Shown: positions 35,971-44,877, counted from the stretch's first letter. The stretch: 64,000 nucleotides of DNA from an uncultured Sutterella sp. (GCA_900757865.1 CAAEPH010000007.1:1-64000), one strand, 5' to 3'. The notes: generated by a model not told the origin, from the sequence alone. Program-made: numbers and translations.

Positions 35971-36555
35971 ATGAAATTACGTCAGCGTTTGGCCTTTACC
36001 CTTGCTCCCCTGATGGCGAGTGCCCTTTTGGCGATGCCAGCCACAGCCGCCGAACAAGCCCCGCGCGTGGAACTCGATACGACGTTGGGCAAAATCGTGG
36101 TGCAGCTCGATCCCAGTCGCGCCCCGATTACGGTTAAAAACTTTCTCACCTATGTCAACGAAGGGCATTACAACGGCACGATCTTTCATCGTGTGATTGG
36201 TACCTTCATGATCCAGGGCGGTGGCTACACGGCCGACTTGAAAGAAAAACCCACCCACGATCCGATCGCGCTTGAAGCACGCAACGGTTTACGTAACGAC
36301 AAATACACCATTGCCATGGCGCGTACGAGCTACCCGCATTCGGCCACGTCGCAGTTTTTCATTAACGTTGCCGATAACGACTTTTTGAATGCGGAACGCG
36401 CTCAAGACGGTCAGGGCTATGCCGTCTTCGGTCAGGTGGTCGACGGCACCGATACCGTGGATAAAATTGCTGGCGTGAAAACCGGGACACGCGGTTTCAT
36501 GGAAAACGTGCCGGTTGAACCCGTGGTCATTAAAGAAGCGAAAGTTCTGAAATAA
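35971..36555 (+). CDS. ppiA: Periplasmic cyclophilin-type peptidyl-prolyl isomerase
   Basis: A 194-residue isomerase with a Sec signal peptide (ending near ATAAEQ). The cyclophilin core has IFHRVIGTFMIQGGG, catalytic Arg in FHRV, SATSQFFINVADN and GYAVFGQVVDG. It catalyses proline isomerisation during folding of exported proteins. A cytoplasmic paralogue follows 167 nt downstream. Confidence 0.94.
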   Translation: MKLRQRLAFTLAPLMASALLAMPATAAEQAPRVELDTTLGKIVVQLDPSRAPITVKNFLTYVNEGHYNGTIFHRVIGTFMIQGGGYTADLKEKPTHDPIALEARNGLRNDKYTIAMARTSYPHSATSQFFINVADNDFLNAERAQDGQGYAVFGQVVDGTDTVDKIAGVKTGTRGFMENVPVEPVVIKEAKVLK

Positions 36556-36722
36556 GGCTAACGCTCACACGGCGTGACGAGTCGCTTTTGTCAGGCTCCT
36601 CGTCTCTCCCCTCTACCCAAACGTGGGAACTTATGCCACAATACGCTCATTTGATGTGAGTCCGTCGCCCAAAGCGCTCTCACCTCAAACTGAGATAACT
36701 AACGAAAAAAGGAATGTAGAAC

Positions 36723-37214
36723 ATGATTCGTTTTACGACAAACAAAGGCGTCATCGACATCGAACTCGATCATGAACGTGCCCCGAAGACCGCGGCCAAT
36801 TTTGAACGCTATGTCAAAGAAGGTTTCTATGACGGCGTCATCTTCCACCGTGTGATTCCTGGCTTCATGATCCAGGGCGGTGGGTTCGAGCCGGGTCTTG
36901 TGCAGAAAGAAACGCACGAACCGATCGAAAACGAAGCCGCCAATGGCTTGAAGAACGACAAATACACGATCGCCATGGCTCGCACGAGCGATCCGCATTC
37001 CGCGACCGCGCAGTTCTTCATCAATGTCGTCGATAACGACTTCTTGAACCACACCGCGCCCACCGCTCAGGGTTGGGGCTATGCCGTCTTCGGTAAAGTG
37101 GTCGCGGGTCAGGACGTGGTGGATGCCATCGCGAAAGTCCGTACGAGCACCCGTGGCTACTACGGTGACGTGCCCGTGGAAGACGTGGTGATCGAAAAGG
37201 CTGAAATCATCTAA
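36723..37214 (+). CDS. ppiB: Cytoplasmic cyclophilin-type peptidyl-prolyl isomerase
   Basis: A 163-residue cyclophilin without a signal peptide. It carries GVIFHRVIPGFMIQGGG, SATAQFFINVVDNDFLN and WGYAVFGKVV. It accelerates prolyl isomerisation in the cytoplasm. Strong ribosome site context and high-expression codon use. The gene is followed by a strong terminator and then by foreign AT-rich DNA. Confidence 0.96.
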   Translation: MIRFTTNKGVIDIELDHERAPKTAANFERYVKEGFYDGVIFHRVIPGFMIQGGGFEPGLVQKETHEPIENEAANGLKNDKYTIAMARTSDPHSATAQFFINVVDNDFLNHTAPTAQGWGYAVFGKVVAGQDVVDAIAKVRTSTRGYYGDVPVEDVVIEKAEII

Positions 37215-37246
37215 ACTTTTCGACTCTTTCTTCTGCGAATACGAAT

Positions 37247-37285
37247 AACCTCTGGTTAACCACAATCGTGGACCAGAGGTTTTTA
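37247..37285 (+). terminator. Terminator of ppiB
   Basis: A 10-bp stem (37247-37256 with 37272-37281) extended by CCAC/GTGG inside, followed by TTTT. It marks the left edge of the AT-rich island. Confidence 0.93.
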
Positions 37286-37852
37286 CCCTTTAAAAGTTTT
37301 TTCTTCAAAAGCTGAAAGCAAAAAGCGTTCTTCTGAAGTTTCAAAAGGAAATACTGTTTTATCTATATATTTTATAACCTCTCGAGAAAATATACTACTC
37401 AAATTATTCAATGAAATATCAACATATAAATCATATACAAAAAAATCTGACCAATGCGGACATAACCTAGTATTCGATTTCAAATCTACGAGAGAGAAAT
37501 ATACAATATCTCTTGCCGAATTTTTTGCCAACATCTTAACTAGATCTTCAGAAATATATTTAGTATTTTTGTTAATTAGTTTTCTTATATAATTACATTC
37601 AACTTCTATTGATGATTTATCAATTAATTTATTATTCTTACAATCAATATATTTCATTTTTATAGGCTTTATATAAACCGCATATTCAATTGATCCATTA
37701 GCTTTAAAGAAATTAAAGAAATTAACGTACAATTCAACAACTAAATTTTCCCAGTATAAATATTCCTCTTCGTATTTTCTGTCTAAATCATATATCGAGC
37801 AAAAATTCCAATCCCTATCTACAGGCATAGAAAAACTAAATTCCTCTATCAT
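37283..37852 (-). CDS. Unknown protein of the AT-rich island, possible immunity protein
   Basis: A 189-residue soluble protein rich in Ile, Lys, Asn, Tyr and Phe, without signal peptide or membrane helix. I do not recognise it. Its base composition is far more AT-rich than the flanking genes, as is usual for immunity genes behind contact-dependent toxins. It lies 18 nt downstream of the frame at 37871-38221 and is probably co-transcribed. A role as orphan immunity protein is inferred from position downstream of a toxin C-terminal remnant. Confidence 0.6.
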   Translation of the reverse strand: MIEEFSFSMPVDRDWNFCSIYDLDRKYEEEYLYWENLVVELYVNFFNFFKANGSIEYAVYIKPIKMKYIDCKNNKLIDKSSIEVECNYIRKLINKNTKYISEDLVKMLAKNSARDIVYFSLVDLKSNTRLCPHWSDFFVYDLYVDISLNNLSSIFSREVIKYIDKTVFPFETSEERFLLSAFEEKTFKG

Positions 37853-37870
37853 AACGTCTCTGTAAAAAAA

Positions 37871-38221
37871 TTACCAAACAATAGGTTTATAATAATTAGA
37901 TGGCGATAAAAGACTATTCTCATCCCTACTATAAAAAACAGAACACCCATCTTTATCTGAAAATATTTCTCGAAAATAGAAAAAGTAATTTAAACAGACG
38001 TGAAATTTTCGTATAACACTCGTTGAACTCAAATAGCAACCCGAATCCGCAACCATAAATTTAAATTCCATATATCCTTTTATCGACAAAAGCAATATAT
38101 AGTACACTTCTTCTCTTGAATAATAAATCTTTTTGCTATTTATAGATAATAACTTCTCTCTTTCTTTTTCTCCCATAGGAAATAATACAGGATTGATCCT
38201 TTTTTTTACATGAAAAATCAT
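37871..38221 (-). CDS. Unknown protein of the AT-rich island, possible frameshifted immunity protein
   Basis: A 116-residue frame (MIFHVKKRINPVLFPMGEKE...). It follows a 39-codon frame (38218-38337, minus) whose stop overlaps its start as ATGA, right at a run of seven A. One added A would join the two into a single protein of about 155 residues, so the pair may be one frameshifted gene or a slippage-controlled gene. Not recognised. Position directly after the toxin remnant makes immunity function plausible. Confidence 0.5.
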   Translation of the reverse strand: MIFHVKKRINPVLFPMGEKEREKLLSINSKKIYYSREEVYYILLLSIKGYMEFKFMVADSGCYLSSTSVIRKFHVCLNYFFYFREIFSDKDGCSVFYSRDENSLLSPSNYYKPIVW

Positions 38222-38337
38222 TTTTTTCTTGAATATATTATATTTTCCGAAAAATAAAAGTAATCAACCCACATTAATAAAAAGTCAGCTCCATTTCTTT
38301 CAAAATCTTTATCTATGTAAATATCGTAATTATGCAT
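38218..38337 (-). CDS. Small frame coupled to the following island gene
   Basis: A 39-residue frame (MHNYDIYIDKDFERNGADFL...) beginning 3 nt after the toxin stop codon and ending in the A-run, where it overlaps the next start. Its composition continues that of the following frame, which favours a common origin. Confidence 0.4.
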   Translation of the reverse strand: MHNYDIYIDKDFERNGADFLLMWVDYFYFSENIIYSRKK

Positions 38338-38340
38338 ACA

Positions 38341-38526
38341 TCATTTTCCAACTCTATTTAGATAAATATCATAGCTTCCGGAACGTTTTCCATTCTGACT
38401 TATATCGCTTATTTTGTTATAACCCTTAAAAGCATCCAAATGGTGATATGTATCGCTAATTACCAAATATTTTTGATCTCCTTTTTTGTTATAGAACACC
38501 TCTATCGGTTTGGATTGGCAACCCCG
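38341..38526 (-). pseudogene. C-terminal remnant of a polymorphic (CdiA/TpsA-type) toxin
   Basis: The minus-strand frame from 38526 to the TGA at 38343-38341 encodes about 61 residues. It ends VISDTYHHLDAFKGYNK and GKRSGSYDIYLNRVGK. The pattern of a His-Leu-Asp-x-(F/Y)-Lys-Gly turn followed by R-x-GSYD and LNR-x-GK resembles the ends of several secreted nuclease toxin domains. It has no start codon and is fused out of frame to the truncated tpsB gene, so it is a deletion relic. Confidence 0.55.
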
Positions 38527-39650
38527 TCAATAAAGGACTCGTTTTCGCGAGTCCAAAAACTGACATGGCCATCGGTTTTACGACGATCATCGCGATAGAG
38601 CACCCGCCGAACATCCAAAGTGCTCAAACGACTTTTGCCGCTATAGTCGTAATTTTGTTGCAGTCCTTCGATGGCTTGATGATATTCATAGGTCTGATGA
38701 TTAACGCTAAAAAGCCAATATCCAAAGGGAACGGAATAGTGAAAACCAAATCCCTGCGTGCGACTGCTGGTTCGCTCGTCTTGAGCATCCACCAATTGCG
38801 TTTTGTGTCCTAAGTCGTGACTGAAATTCACATACAACAAGTCACTCAAACCAAAAGGATTATCAGCGGCAATGCTAACGTTGCCTTGATACTTGCCCGT
38901 ATAGCGATTTCCCGCATCGTCGACACTCAGCATAAGACGCCAAGGAATCAAGCGTTGCCGCCAAGAAACCACAACGTCACTCCAATTCGGTTTGTCGGCG
39001 GGAACAATTTGCAGCTGAGCAGATGCGGTGGGATTGCGTCGTAGATTTTCAAGGCCCTGCTCAAGGGCATGCAAATTGAGAACATCCCCTGCTCGAACAG
39101 GAAACTGATTGCCCCAAGCCATAATGCGCCCAATGTGGGTGTTGTCTTTATCGGTGTCGTCGTAGCGAATGGCCCGTAAGCGACCGGGAATCACGGTAAA
39201 AACAAGGCGTCCTGAAGTGAGATTTTGCTTGCCTACAAGCACTCGAGTGGTACTGTAGCCCCTGGCAACAATCGCATTTTGTACTCGCTCCAACAACACC
39301 TGAATCCCTTGTAAACCGAGACAGATGCCTTCTTCAAAATGCGCTTGATTTAGCGCTTCGTCAAGAGCAAATTGAAATCGCTCTGAAGCCTCACCTTCGA
39401 GTACCACGGTTGTAATCGGGAAACACGGTGATTCATTTATCTTTAATGGGCGATCAGACGCCTGAGAGGAGGATAAATGCGATCCTTCACGCTCGTTTAA
39501 AAGCCGACTTTGTAACTCTTGGAAGCGCTGTTGTTGTTGGCGTAAGGTGTTTTCACCTTGCTGTTGCCACTGCTCCAGAGGCAGGGGTGCACTAGTAAGC
39601 TCTATGCTGGTCAAGGCAAAGAGACTGGCCATTAAGGCTGGGATTTTCAT
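38502..39650 (-). pseudogene. Truncated two-partner secretion transporter (TpsB/CdiB, ShlB family)
   Basis: The 382-residue frame starts with a signal peptide and a long glutamine-rich helix. It continues with POTRA-type domains (NESPCFPITTVVLEG, GYSTTRVLVGKQNL, FTVIPGRLRAIR) and the first strands of the outer-membrane barrel. Complete TpsB proteins have about 550-600 residues; here the barrel breaks off near ENESFIDG at 38520, where composition changes sharply to AT-rich. Without the remaining strands it cannot form a pore. It lies between ppiB and lpxH, genes that are adjacent in Burkholderiales, so the locus was inserted and then partly deleted. Confidence 0.82.
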
Positions 39651-39989
39651 AAAAATATGAGGTCAATCGGGGTCTAATTGGTCGGTGTCAAAATTTTACA
39701 AAAAGCCCTCTAGCCCAACAAGTAGACAAATGGCTTAGTCACTAGGCCTAAAACAATAGTGATCCGATTTGTTCATCTTTTCCGAGTACAGCGAATCTCT
39801 TTAGTAGAACAAAGATTTTCCGAATTGTTACGGCGAAAAGCAAAAACGCCTCAATTAGCTTAGACTTAAGAGATAAGCTCAAGAAAAAAGCGTTTTTTAA
39901 CGCTCAATTACGCGTTGTCTCAGGACGACGTTTCTCTCTTGAGTGATTTATCGCCCTATTTTGATCGTTTCTTTGCAACCAGATACCGT
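39651..39989 (+). other. Spacer between truncated tpsB and lpxH
   Basis: About 340 nt. It contains a hairpin-like segment (AAAAACGC at 39842-39849 with GCGTTTTT at 39890-39897) that may be a terminator. A frame is open from a TTG at 39915, but I see no convincing promoter. Confidence 0.4.
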
Positions 39990-40784
39990 ATGTCCGAGAT
40001 TCAAGTTCCTGCCTTAGCGGCTCTCTCGCACGTGCCACCGCTCACGAATCCGCTCGTCATCGCGGATTTGCACCTCGATGTCAAACGCCCCAAAACCATC
40101 ATGGCGTTTTTACGCTTTATGAAAAATGTGGCTCGTCGCTATGCCGAATTGGTCATCTTGGGTGACCTCTTTGATAATTGGGTGGGTGACGATGAAAACC
40201 GAGCCGATGACATGGTGGCGGCCGAATTGAAATTGCACACCTCCACCGGGCGTCGCGTGCTCCTGATGCGAGGGGAGTCGGACATTTTATTAGGGAAACG
40301 CTTTGCGGATGCCTGTGGCGCGGAACTCATTGAAGATCCGATCGTCATTGAAGTGGCAGGGCGCCCTATTCTCTTTGGTCATGGGCATCTTTGGTGCACA
40401 GGGAACCCGGCGCTTGACGCGCAACGCGCGAAGATGATGTCGCCAGACTGGCAACGTGAAGTCCTGCGTCACCCGCCTGAAGAGCGCTTGACCATTATCG
40501 AGAACTTGAACCACACGTGTCTTAAAAACTGCGAGTTGGCCGGGCAAGACGTCACGAGCTTTACCGAGAAAATCAGTGAGCGTGCCGTTGCCGACGCTGC
40601 CCGTCAGGCCGCGGTCGAGCTGGTTATTCACGGCCATACGCATCACCCAGGCGCACATATCAATGCCGTCATTGAGCGTTGGGTGTGTCCGAACTGGGAT
40701 TTGGACGACCCTGAAGAAGGCAGCGCTCGCAGTGGCTACATCTCGTTTAGAGCTGACGGTCGGCCACAGATCCAGTTGCTCTAA
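39990..40784 (+). CDS. lpxH: UDP-2,3-diacylglucosamine pyrophosphatase-like (LpxH family)
   Basis: A 264-residue calcineurin-like phosphoesterase matching LpxH, which cleaves UDP-2,3-diacylglucosamine to lipid X in lipid A synthesis. Metal motifs present are IADLHLD, GDLFDNWVGDD, FGHGH (for the usual MHGD) and VIHGHTHHPG. The usual GNRDF motif reads GESDI, replacing the metal-ligand Asn by Glu. Start is uncertain between the ATG at 39990 and an upstream TTG at 39915; the ATG is nearer the usual N terminus. In Burkholderiales lpxH follows ppiB, supporting the assignment. Confidence 0.8.
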   Translation: MSEIQVPALAALSHVPPLTNPLVIADLHLDVKRPKTIMAFLRFMKNVARRYAELVILGDLFDNWVGDDENRADDMVAAELKLHTSTGRRVLLMRGESDILLGKRFADACGAELIEDPIVIEVAGRPILFGHGHLWCTGNPALDAQRAKMMSPDWQREVLRHPPEERLTIIENLNHTCLKNCELAGQDVTSFTEKISERAVADAARQAAVELVIHGHTHHPGAHINAVIERWVCPNWDLDDPEEGSARSGYISFRADGRPQIQLL

Positions 40785-40806
40785 GGCTTTAAGTCGTCTC
40801 CCTATC

Positions 40807-40843
40807 AAAAACGCCTGTGCACAACGCTACAGGCGTTTTCTTT
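40807..40843. terminator. Bidirectional terminator between lpxH and the LysE-type gene
   Basis: An 11-bp stem (40808-40818 with 40829-40839) with A-rich 5' and T-rich 3' sides between convergent genes. Confidence 0.9.
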
Positions 40844-40864
40844 AGCGACCGCTTATCTTTCTAG

Positions 40865-41494
40865 CTACACCAAGGATGAACTCCCCAACTGGTAGGCGAG
40901 CACAAACATGATGAGCGCAATCAACCCATCGAAGATCTGCCAGGCTCGGGGATTACTAAAGAGCGGAATGAGTTTTTTGCCACCCCAGCCGAGCACACAA
41001 AACCAGAGCGTGCTCGCGGCGTATGCGCCGGCCGCGAAAATCCACTGTTCACCATTGTGGTACGTCGTGGAGAGGCTTCCCAAAAGCACCACCGTATCCA
41101 AATACATGTGAGGATTCAAAAACGTGAACCCCAAACACGCGAGCACGACTTTGCGAAACGTATTGGCCGCGGGCGTTGTGCTTTGAGTGGAGAGCACTGA
41201 TTGACCGGCTAACGCTCGACGTAGAGCAAGGACGCCATAGTACGCCAAGAACGCGGCGCCACCATACTGCACCAGCATCACAACCAGTGGGTGCGCTTTG
41301 ATCACCGCGCCCACGCCAGCGACGCCAAGCGTGATACACAAGATGTCGCTCGCGATGCAAATCGCCACGACTTCTGCGACAAACTCGCGCTTAATCGCTT
41401 GTCGAAGCACAAAGACGTTTTGCGCTCCAATGGCCACAATCAGGCCCAAACCCATCCCTAACCCAGACAAAAACGCCGCGCTCGACACGCTCAT
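40865..41494 (-). CDS. LysE/ArgO-type amino acid exporter
   Basis: A 209-residue inner-membrane protein with six predicted helices. It has the family opening GLGMGLGLIVAIGAQNVFVLRQ and the conserved FLNPHMYLDTVVLLGS. Members export basic amino acids such as arginine or lysine; this protein is closest in pattern to ArgO. Start at the ATG at 41494 after GAGAGG, rather than the overlapping GTG. Confidence 0.9.
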   Translation of the reverse strand: MSVSSAAFLSGLGMGLGLIVAIGAQNVFVLRQAIKREFVAEVVAICIASDILCITLGVAGVGAVIKAHPLVVMLVQYGGAAFLAYYGVLALRRALAGQSVLSTQSTTPAANTFRKVVLACLGFTFLNPHMYLDTVVLLGSLSTTYHNGEQWIFAAGAYAASTLWFCVLGWGGKKLIPLFSNPRAWQIFDGLIALIMFVLAYQLGSSSLV

Positions 41495-41616
41495 CACCTC
41501 TCAGAGAAAAAACGACCGTTCCCGTATCTTACTCGAAAACCACGCCAGCTACGTCGAGCCGATCGTCATCCGCGTGGACATCTCCTAACCAAGAGGTGGT
41601 GTGCTAAAAGACGCCA

Positions 41617-41645
41617 AAGGCCTCCCGACTTGGCGTGGAGGCCTT
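41617..41645 (-). terminator. Terminator downstream of the thioredoxin-like gene
   Basis: AAGGCCTCC (41617-41625) pairs with GGAGGCCTT (41637-41645). On the minus strand it is followed by GGCGTCTTTT. It closes the ABC/thioredoxin unit. Confidence 0.8.
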
Positions 41646-41676
41646 GGGTGTTCAGGATTGGGGTTGAGCGAGTGCG

Positions 41677-42099
41677 TTAACCTTTTTTGCCCGTCTTTTC
41701 GTCTTCGGCCGCTTTTAAGAGGATTTCAATACGCTCTTTGAGCTCGTCCTCAGTGAGCGCACCGTTGTGGTGCCAAATCGGCTCGCCGTGCACGTCAAAG
41801 AAACGCTGGCTAGGCATACGTTCAACCAAGTACTTTTCTTCAATGCCGGCATACTTATCAATGTCGACATAAACCATGGCGACACGGTCGCCATAGTAGT
41901 CACGAACCTTGTAAAAAATCTTTTCCATCTCAGGGCAACCCGCGCACCACGAAGCCCCAAATTCGGCCACCGTGACTTTACCCTTCACCGGGAACGGTTC
42001 TTTACCTTCCCAAGGATAGGCTTTAGCCAAGACACTAGTTCCCACCGTGAGGCCAACACCGAGGGCCACCCCCGCTTTGACGATATCTCGACGTTTCAT
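41677..42099 (-). CDS. Exported thioredoxin-like protein
   Basis: A 140-residue protein with an N-terminal export signal (MKRRDIVKAGVALGVGL, Tat-like) and a thioredoxin fold carrying the redox pair Cys52-Cys55 in SWCAGCPEM. A cis-proline equivalent lies in ERMPSQRFF. It likely reduces or isomerises disulfides, or delivers reductant for metal or heme insertion, in the periplasm. It is last in a unit with an ABC transporter, 15 nt after the ATPase gene, and in the neighbourhood of mccA. Confidence 0.85.
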   Translation of the reverse strand: MKRRDIVKAGVALGVGLTVGTSVLAKAYPWEGKEPFPVKGKVTVAEFGASWCAGCPEMEKIFYKVRDYYGDRVAMVYVDIDKYAGIEEKYLVERMPSQRFFDVHGEPIWHHNGALTEDELKERIEILLKAAEDEKTGKKG

Positions 42100-42114
42100 G
42101 TTGTTTCTCCAAAG

Positions 42115-42837
42115 TTAAAGTGTTAGCCCACTGCGCGGAAACTCCTCAATGGGACTCAACGCGCCGTTGGCCATCTGTAAAATTCGATCACTCAATTCGA
42201 CCCCCACCGGATCGTGCGTCACGGTGAGCACCGCCATACCACGGTCCGCGGCTTTTCTCAAAAGCCCCATCACCGCTTCTGCACTCTCTTTATCTAAACT
42301 TGCCGTGGGCTCATCCGCCACCAGCAAAAGGGGTTCGGTCATGAGCGCACGTGCGACCGCCACGCGTCGCAATTCGCCACCCGAGAGTGCCTCCGGGCGT
42401 TGGGCGCCAAAGCCCGCCAAACCCACCTCTGCGAGCAACGACGCTGCGCGACCAATGGGCTCGGGCCCTCGTTGCGAGAGGTACCAAGGGAGCCGCACAT
42501 TGTCATGCACAGTGAGCGTGGGCAAAAGTGCGACGCTCTGCGGGACATACCCCATCTTGCAATTACGCAGCCGACTTAGCGCCCCATCCGAGAGTCCGTT
42601 GAGCGACTCCCCTTCAAAGAGCACGTTACCCTCATCAGGCGTCAATAGGCCCAAAAGCATATTGATAAGCGTGGATTTACCGGTGCCTGAACGCCCCACC
42701 AACGTGAGCAATTCGCCTCGATGCGCGTGAATGGTCACGCCGCGCACGGGCCAAATCTCACGATCCGCCCGCACATAGCGTTTGCCAAGTTGCAGGCCTT
42801 CCAAAATCAAGGTTTCAGCATGACGACGATTTGGCAT
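42115..42837 (-). CDS. ABC transporter ATPase (LolD/MacB type)
   Basis: A 240-residue ATPase with Walker A GRSGTGKST (48-56), Q loop (CKMGYVPQSVALLP), signature LSGGELRRVAVARALM, Walker B LLLVADEP and H-loop THD. Start at the ATG at 42837, five nt after the permease stop; the longer frame only antisenses the permease. It energises the FtsX-like permease upstream. Such transporters usually work on envelope substrates by mechanotransmission rather than classical uptake. Confidence 0.9.
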   Translation of the reverse strand: MPNRRHAETLILEGLQLGKRYVRADREIWPVRGVTIHAHRGELLTLVGRSGTGKSTLINMLLGLLTPDEGNVLFEGESLNGLSDGALSRLRNCKMGYVPQSVALLPTLTVHDNVRLPWYLSQRGPEPIGRAASLLAEVGLAGFGAQRPEALSGGELRRVAVARALMTEPLLLVADEPTASLDKESAEAVMGLLRKAADRGMAVLTVTHDPVGVELSDRILQMANGALSPIEEFPRSGLTL

Positions 42838-42842
42838 AGCAA

Positions 42843-44111
42843 CTAGCCCTCCCGCATGGTGACATAAACGTCTTGCGTCGAGAGGCGACGCAAAATGAGG
42901 CGCGAGGCGAGCACCGGCGTTAAGACCCCGGCGAGCATCGTCACTACGAGCATCACCCCCCAAGCGAGCGCATCAGCTCCCATACCCGGCATCCCGATGC
43001 GTTGTGCGAGCGTCTCGGCAAAAAGCCCATAGACCAGAGCCCCTAAGCTCACACCCAAGACGGAGCCCATGAGCCCAATCCAGGTCGCTTCAACCGTCAC
43101 CATGGTTTTGAGTTGAGCGATCGACGCGCCCAGCGCGCGAAGCGTTGCGCGCTCGGCCGCACGCTCATTAAAGGCAAAGGAAAATACCGTAAAGAGCATG
43201 ATCGCGGCGCCCACCCACAAGACAACGCCAGCACCCGCCATGATCTGCATGAGCGTGCGCAGACGTGATGCGGTATCCGTCATGAGCGCAGAGGCAAAGA
43301 CAAAGTTCACGCCCCCTTTGAGCCCCACCCGATCGAGCACACCGTCCGAGATCGACAAGGGATCAACGCCAGGTTCCACACGCACCAACACCGAGCTCAC
43401 GCTGTGCGCAATCTCTTGAGCTTTCTCCGGGTTACGTTTTTGACCGAGCGCTCGCGCCGCCTTCATCGTCATAAAGACCGAACTGTCAAAACCCATGCCA
43501 CTTTGTTCGAGCTGACCCACGATCTTAAAAGGCTGATCAAAAAACGTGAGCGTGCTACCCACTTCACCCACAATGTAGTGGCCCACAATGATTTCATCGT
43601 CAGCCAAGGGGCGGCGCAGTGCCTCACGCAACCAAGGTCGCACCACAAAGTCGGTCTTGGAATCAAAGCCAATCAATTGCACTTGCACGGTGCAGCACTG
43701 CGCAGCGAGCGAGGAGACAAAAAGCTGACCGCTCACAGCACTGCTACCGGGCACTTCTCTGACAATGTCAACGAGTTTTTCATCAAGGTAAAACGTGGAG
43801 GGTTGCGCTCGCAGAAGGACGTTTTCGATTTTTTTCCCTTCCCCTTGAGGCACAACGAGCATGTCAGCGCCTAAGCGCGCTGAAAGCGAGGAGACACCGC
43901 GCTGCCAATCGGCGATAAACATGGCGCCCGAGAAAAGTAGCAACGTAAAGACCGCCACAATCAGCACGAGCATAAGGCTTCGGGCCGGTTTCCCGGCTAA
44001 ATTGGCGCGTGCTAAGCCCCCAAGACTCAATGGACTTGGGCGCAACAAAGCCGTTTGCATCGTTTGTGCGGATGGATTTTTCTCTGTCACAAGCACGCCT
44101 CCCAATTTCAT
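42843..44111 (-). CDS. ABC transporter permease (FtsX/MacB type)
   Basis: A 422-residue membrane protein with one N-terminal helix (LMLVLIVAVFTLLLFSGAMF), a large periplasmic domain (about 75-275) and three C-terminal helices. The order is that of FtsX/MacB permeases. The periplasmic domain has a CC pair (SLAAQCCTVQVQL) that might bind metal or be redox active. It forms an operon with the ATPase and thioredoxin-like genes, and the context near mccA suggests a maturation or copper/sulfur-handling role, which is inferred. Confidence 0.88.
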   Translation of the reverse strand: MKLGGVLVTEKNPSAQTMQTALLRPSPLSLGGLARANLAGKPARSLMLVLIVAVFTLLLFSGAMFIADWQRGVSSLSARLGADMLVVPQGEGKKIENVLLRAQPSTFYLDEKLVDIVREVPGSSAVSGQLFVSSLAAQCCTVQVQLIGFDSKTDFVVRPWLREALRRPLADDEIIVGHYIVGEVGSTLTFFDQPFKIVGQLEQSGMGFDSSVFMTMKAARALGQKRNPEKAQEIAHSVSSVLVRVEPGVDPLSISDGVLDRVGLKGGVNFVFASALMTDTASRLRTLMQIMAGAGVVLWVGAAIMLFTVFSFAFNERAAERATLRALGASIAQLKTMVTVEATWIGLMGSVLGVSLGALVYGLFAETLAQRIGMPGMGADALAWGVMLVVTMLAGVLTPVLASRLILRRLSTQDVYVTMREG

Positions 44112-44310
44112 GCGGTAAACTCTCGCTCAATGTCCTGTGCTAAACGTGCGCACGAAAAAAGTGAGCCCCGCTTTACCACTTTAGTTATTCACCTTCAAGT
44201 CTAGTCACTTTAAGGCGTTTTGACTTTAGGGTTTTCGAGCAAACACCCTACAACGGGTTTTGCTGCATTCGTTTCTGGTCAAGGCCAAAATCGATACCGT
44301 TAAAAGACGA

Positions 44311-44347
44311 CGGGGAAAGACGCCACCCCAAAAAAGCGTTTTCCCCG
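44311..44347 (-). terminator. Terminator between the DUF4418 gene and the ABC operon
   Basis: CGGGGAAA (44311-44318) pairs with TTTCCCCG (44340-44347), extended by ACGC/GCGT with one bulge; on the minus strand a weak T tract follows. It suggests that the ABC genes have their own transcript. Confidence 0.65.
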
Positions 44348-44405
44348 ATCGTGCACCCTGCCTTAGTAGGCTTAGATTCTTTATGTTTCCTTCGTCTTCA
44401 GGGCA

Positions 44406-44792
44406 CTAGCCACGCGAGAGTCGCCAAGCGTCCATCGCCGCAGCCACCGCCACCAACACGCCCCAGAGCGTCAGTACTTTGCCAGTGACCGCATGGCAAG
44501 CCATCATGGGACTCGGGCACGGCCCAATGGCAAACGTGGCCAGTGCCACGACCACCAATCCCAAGAGGACGTTCATCATCTGCACGCCCACGGCACGCTG
44601 TCGCTCAAGGAACTGAAGCATCACGCCACTGAGCCCAATCGCAAACCCCACGACTCCAATGGCTCGCGTCATCCAAAAGCACCGCATCGGATGGTCCCCA
44701 TGGCAGATGGGGAGAAAGTAGAGTGCGGCGACAACGAGGCCAAGCCCCAAGGCCATCATGGCCAAGCCAGAAAAGAATGCGGGACGGGTCAT
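44406..44792 (-). CDS. DUF4418 family membrane protein
   Basis: A 128-residue protein with four hydrophobic helices and the paired cysteine segments typical of DUF4418 (PICHGDHPMRCFW and IGPCPSPMMACH). Such Met/Cys/His-rich pairs could bind copper or another soft metal, though the family has no proven function. The ATG at 44792 follows AAAGGA by 9 nt and is preferred to the ATG at 44834. It lies directly after the rhodanese gene, downstream of mccA. Confidence 0.78.
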   Translation of the reverse strand: MTRPAFFSGLAMMALGLGLVVAALYFLPICHGDHPMRCFWMTRAIGVVGFAIGLSGVMLQFLERQRAVGVQMMNVLLGLVVVALATFAIGPCPSPMMACHAVTGKVLTLWGVLVAVAAAMDAWRLSRG

Positions 44793-44877
44793 GCGTGGTG
44801 GTCCTTTATGAGAGTAGTGGTTGGTGTGATCCATGGCGCTCGTACTGTCTCACGAAGAGCGCCATCCCTTTGAGGCT

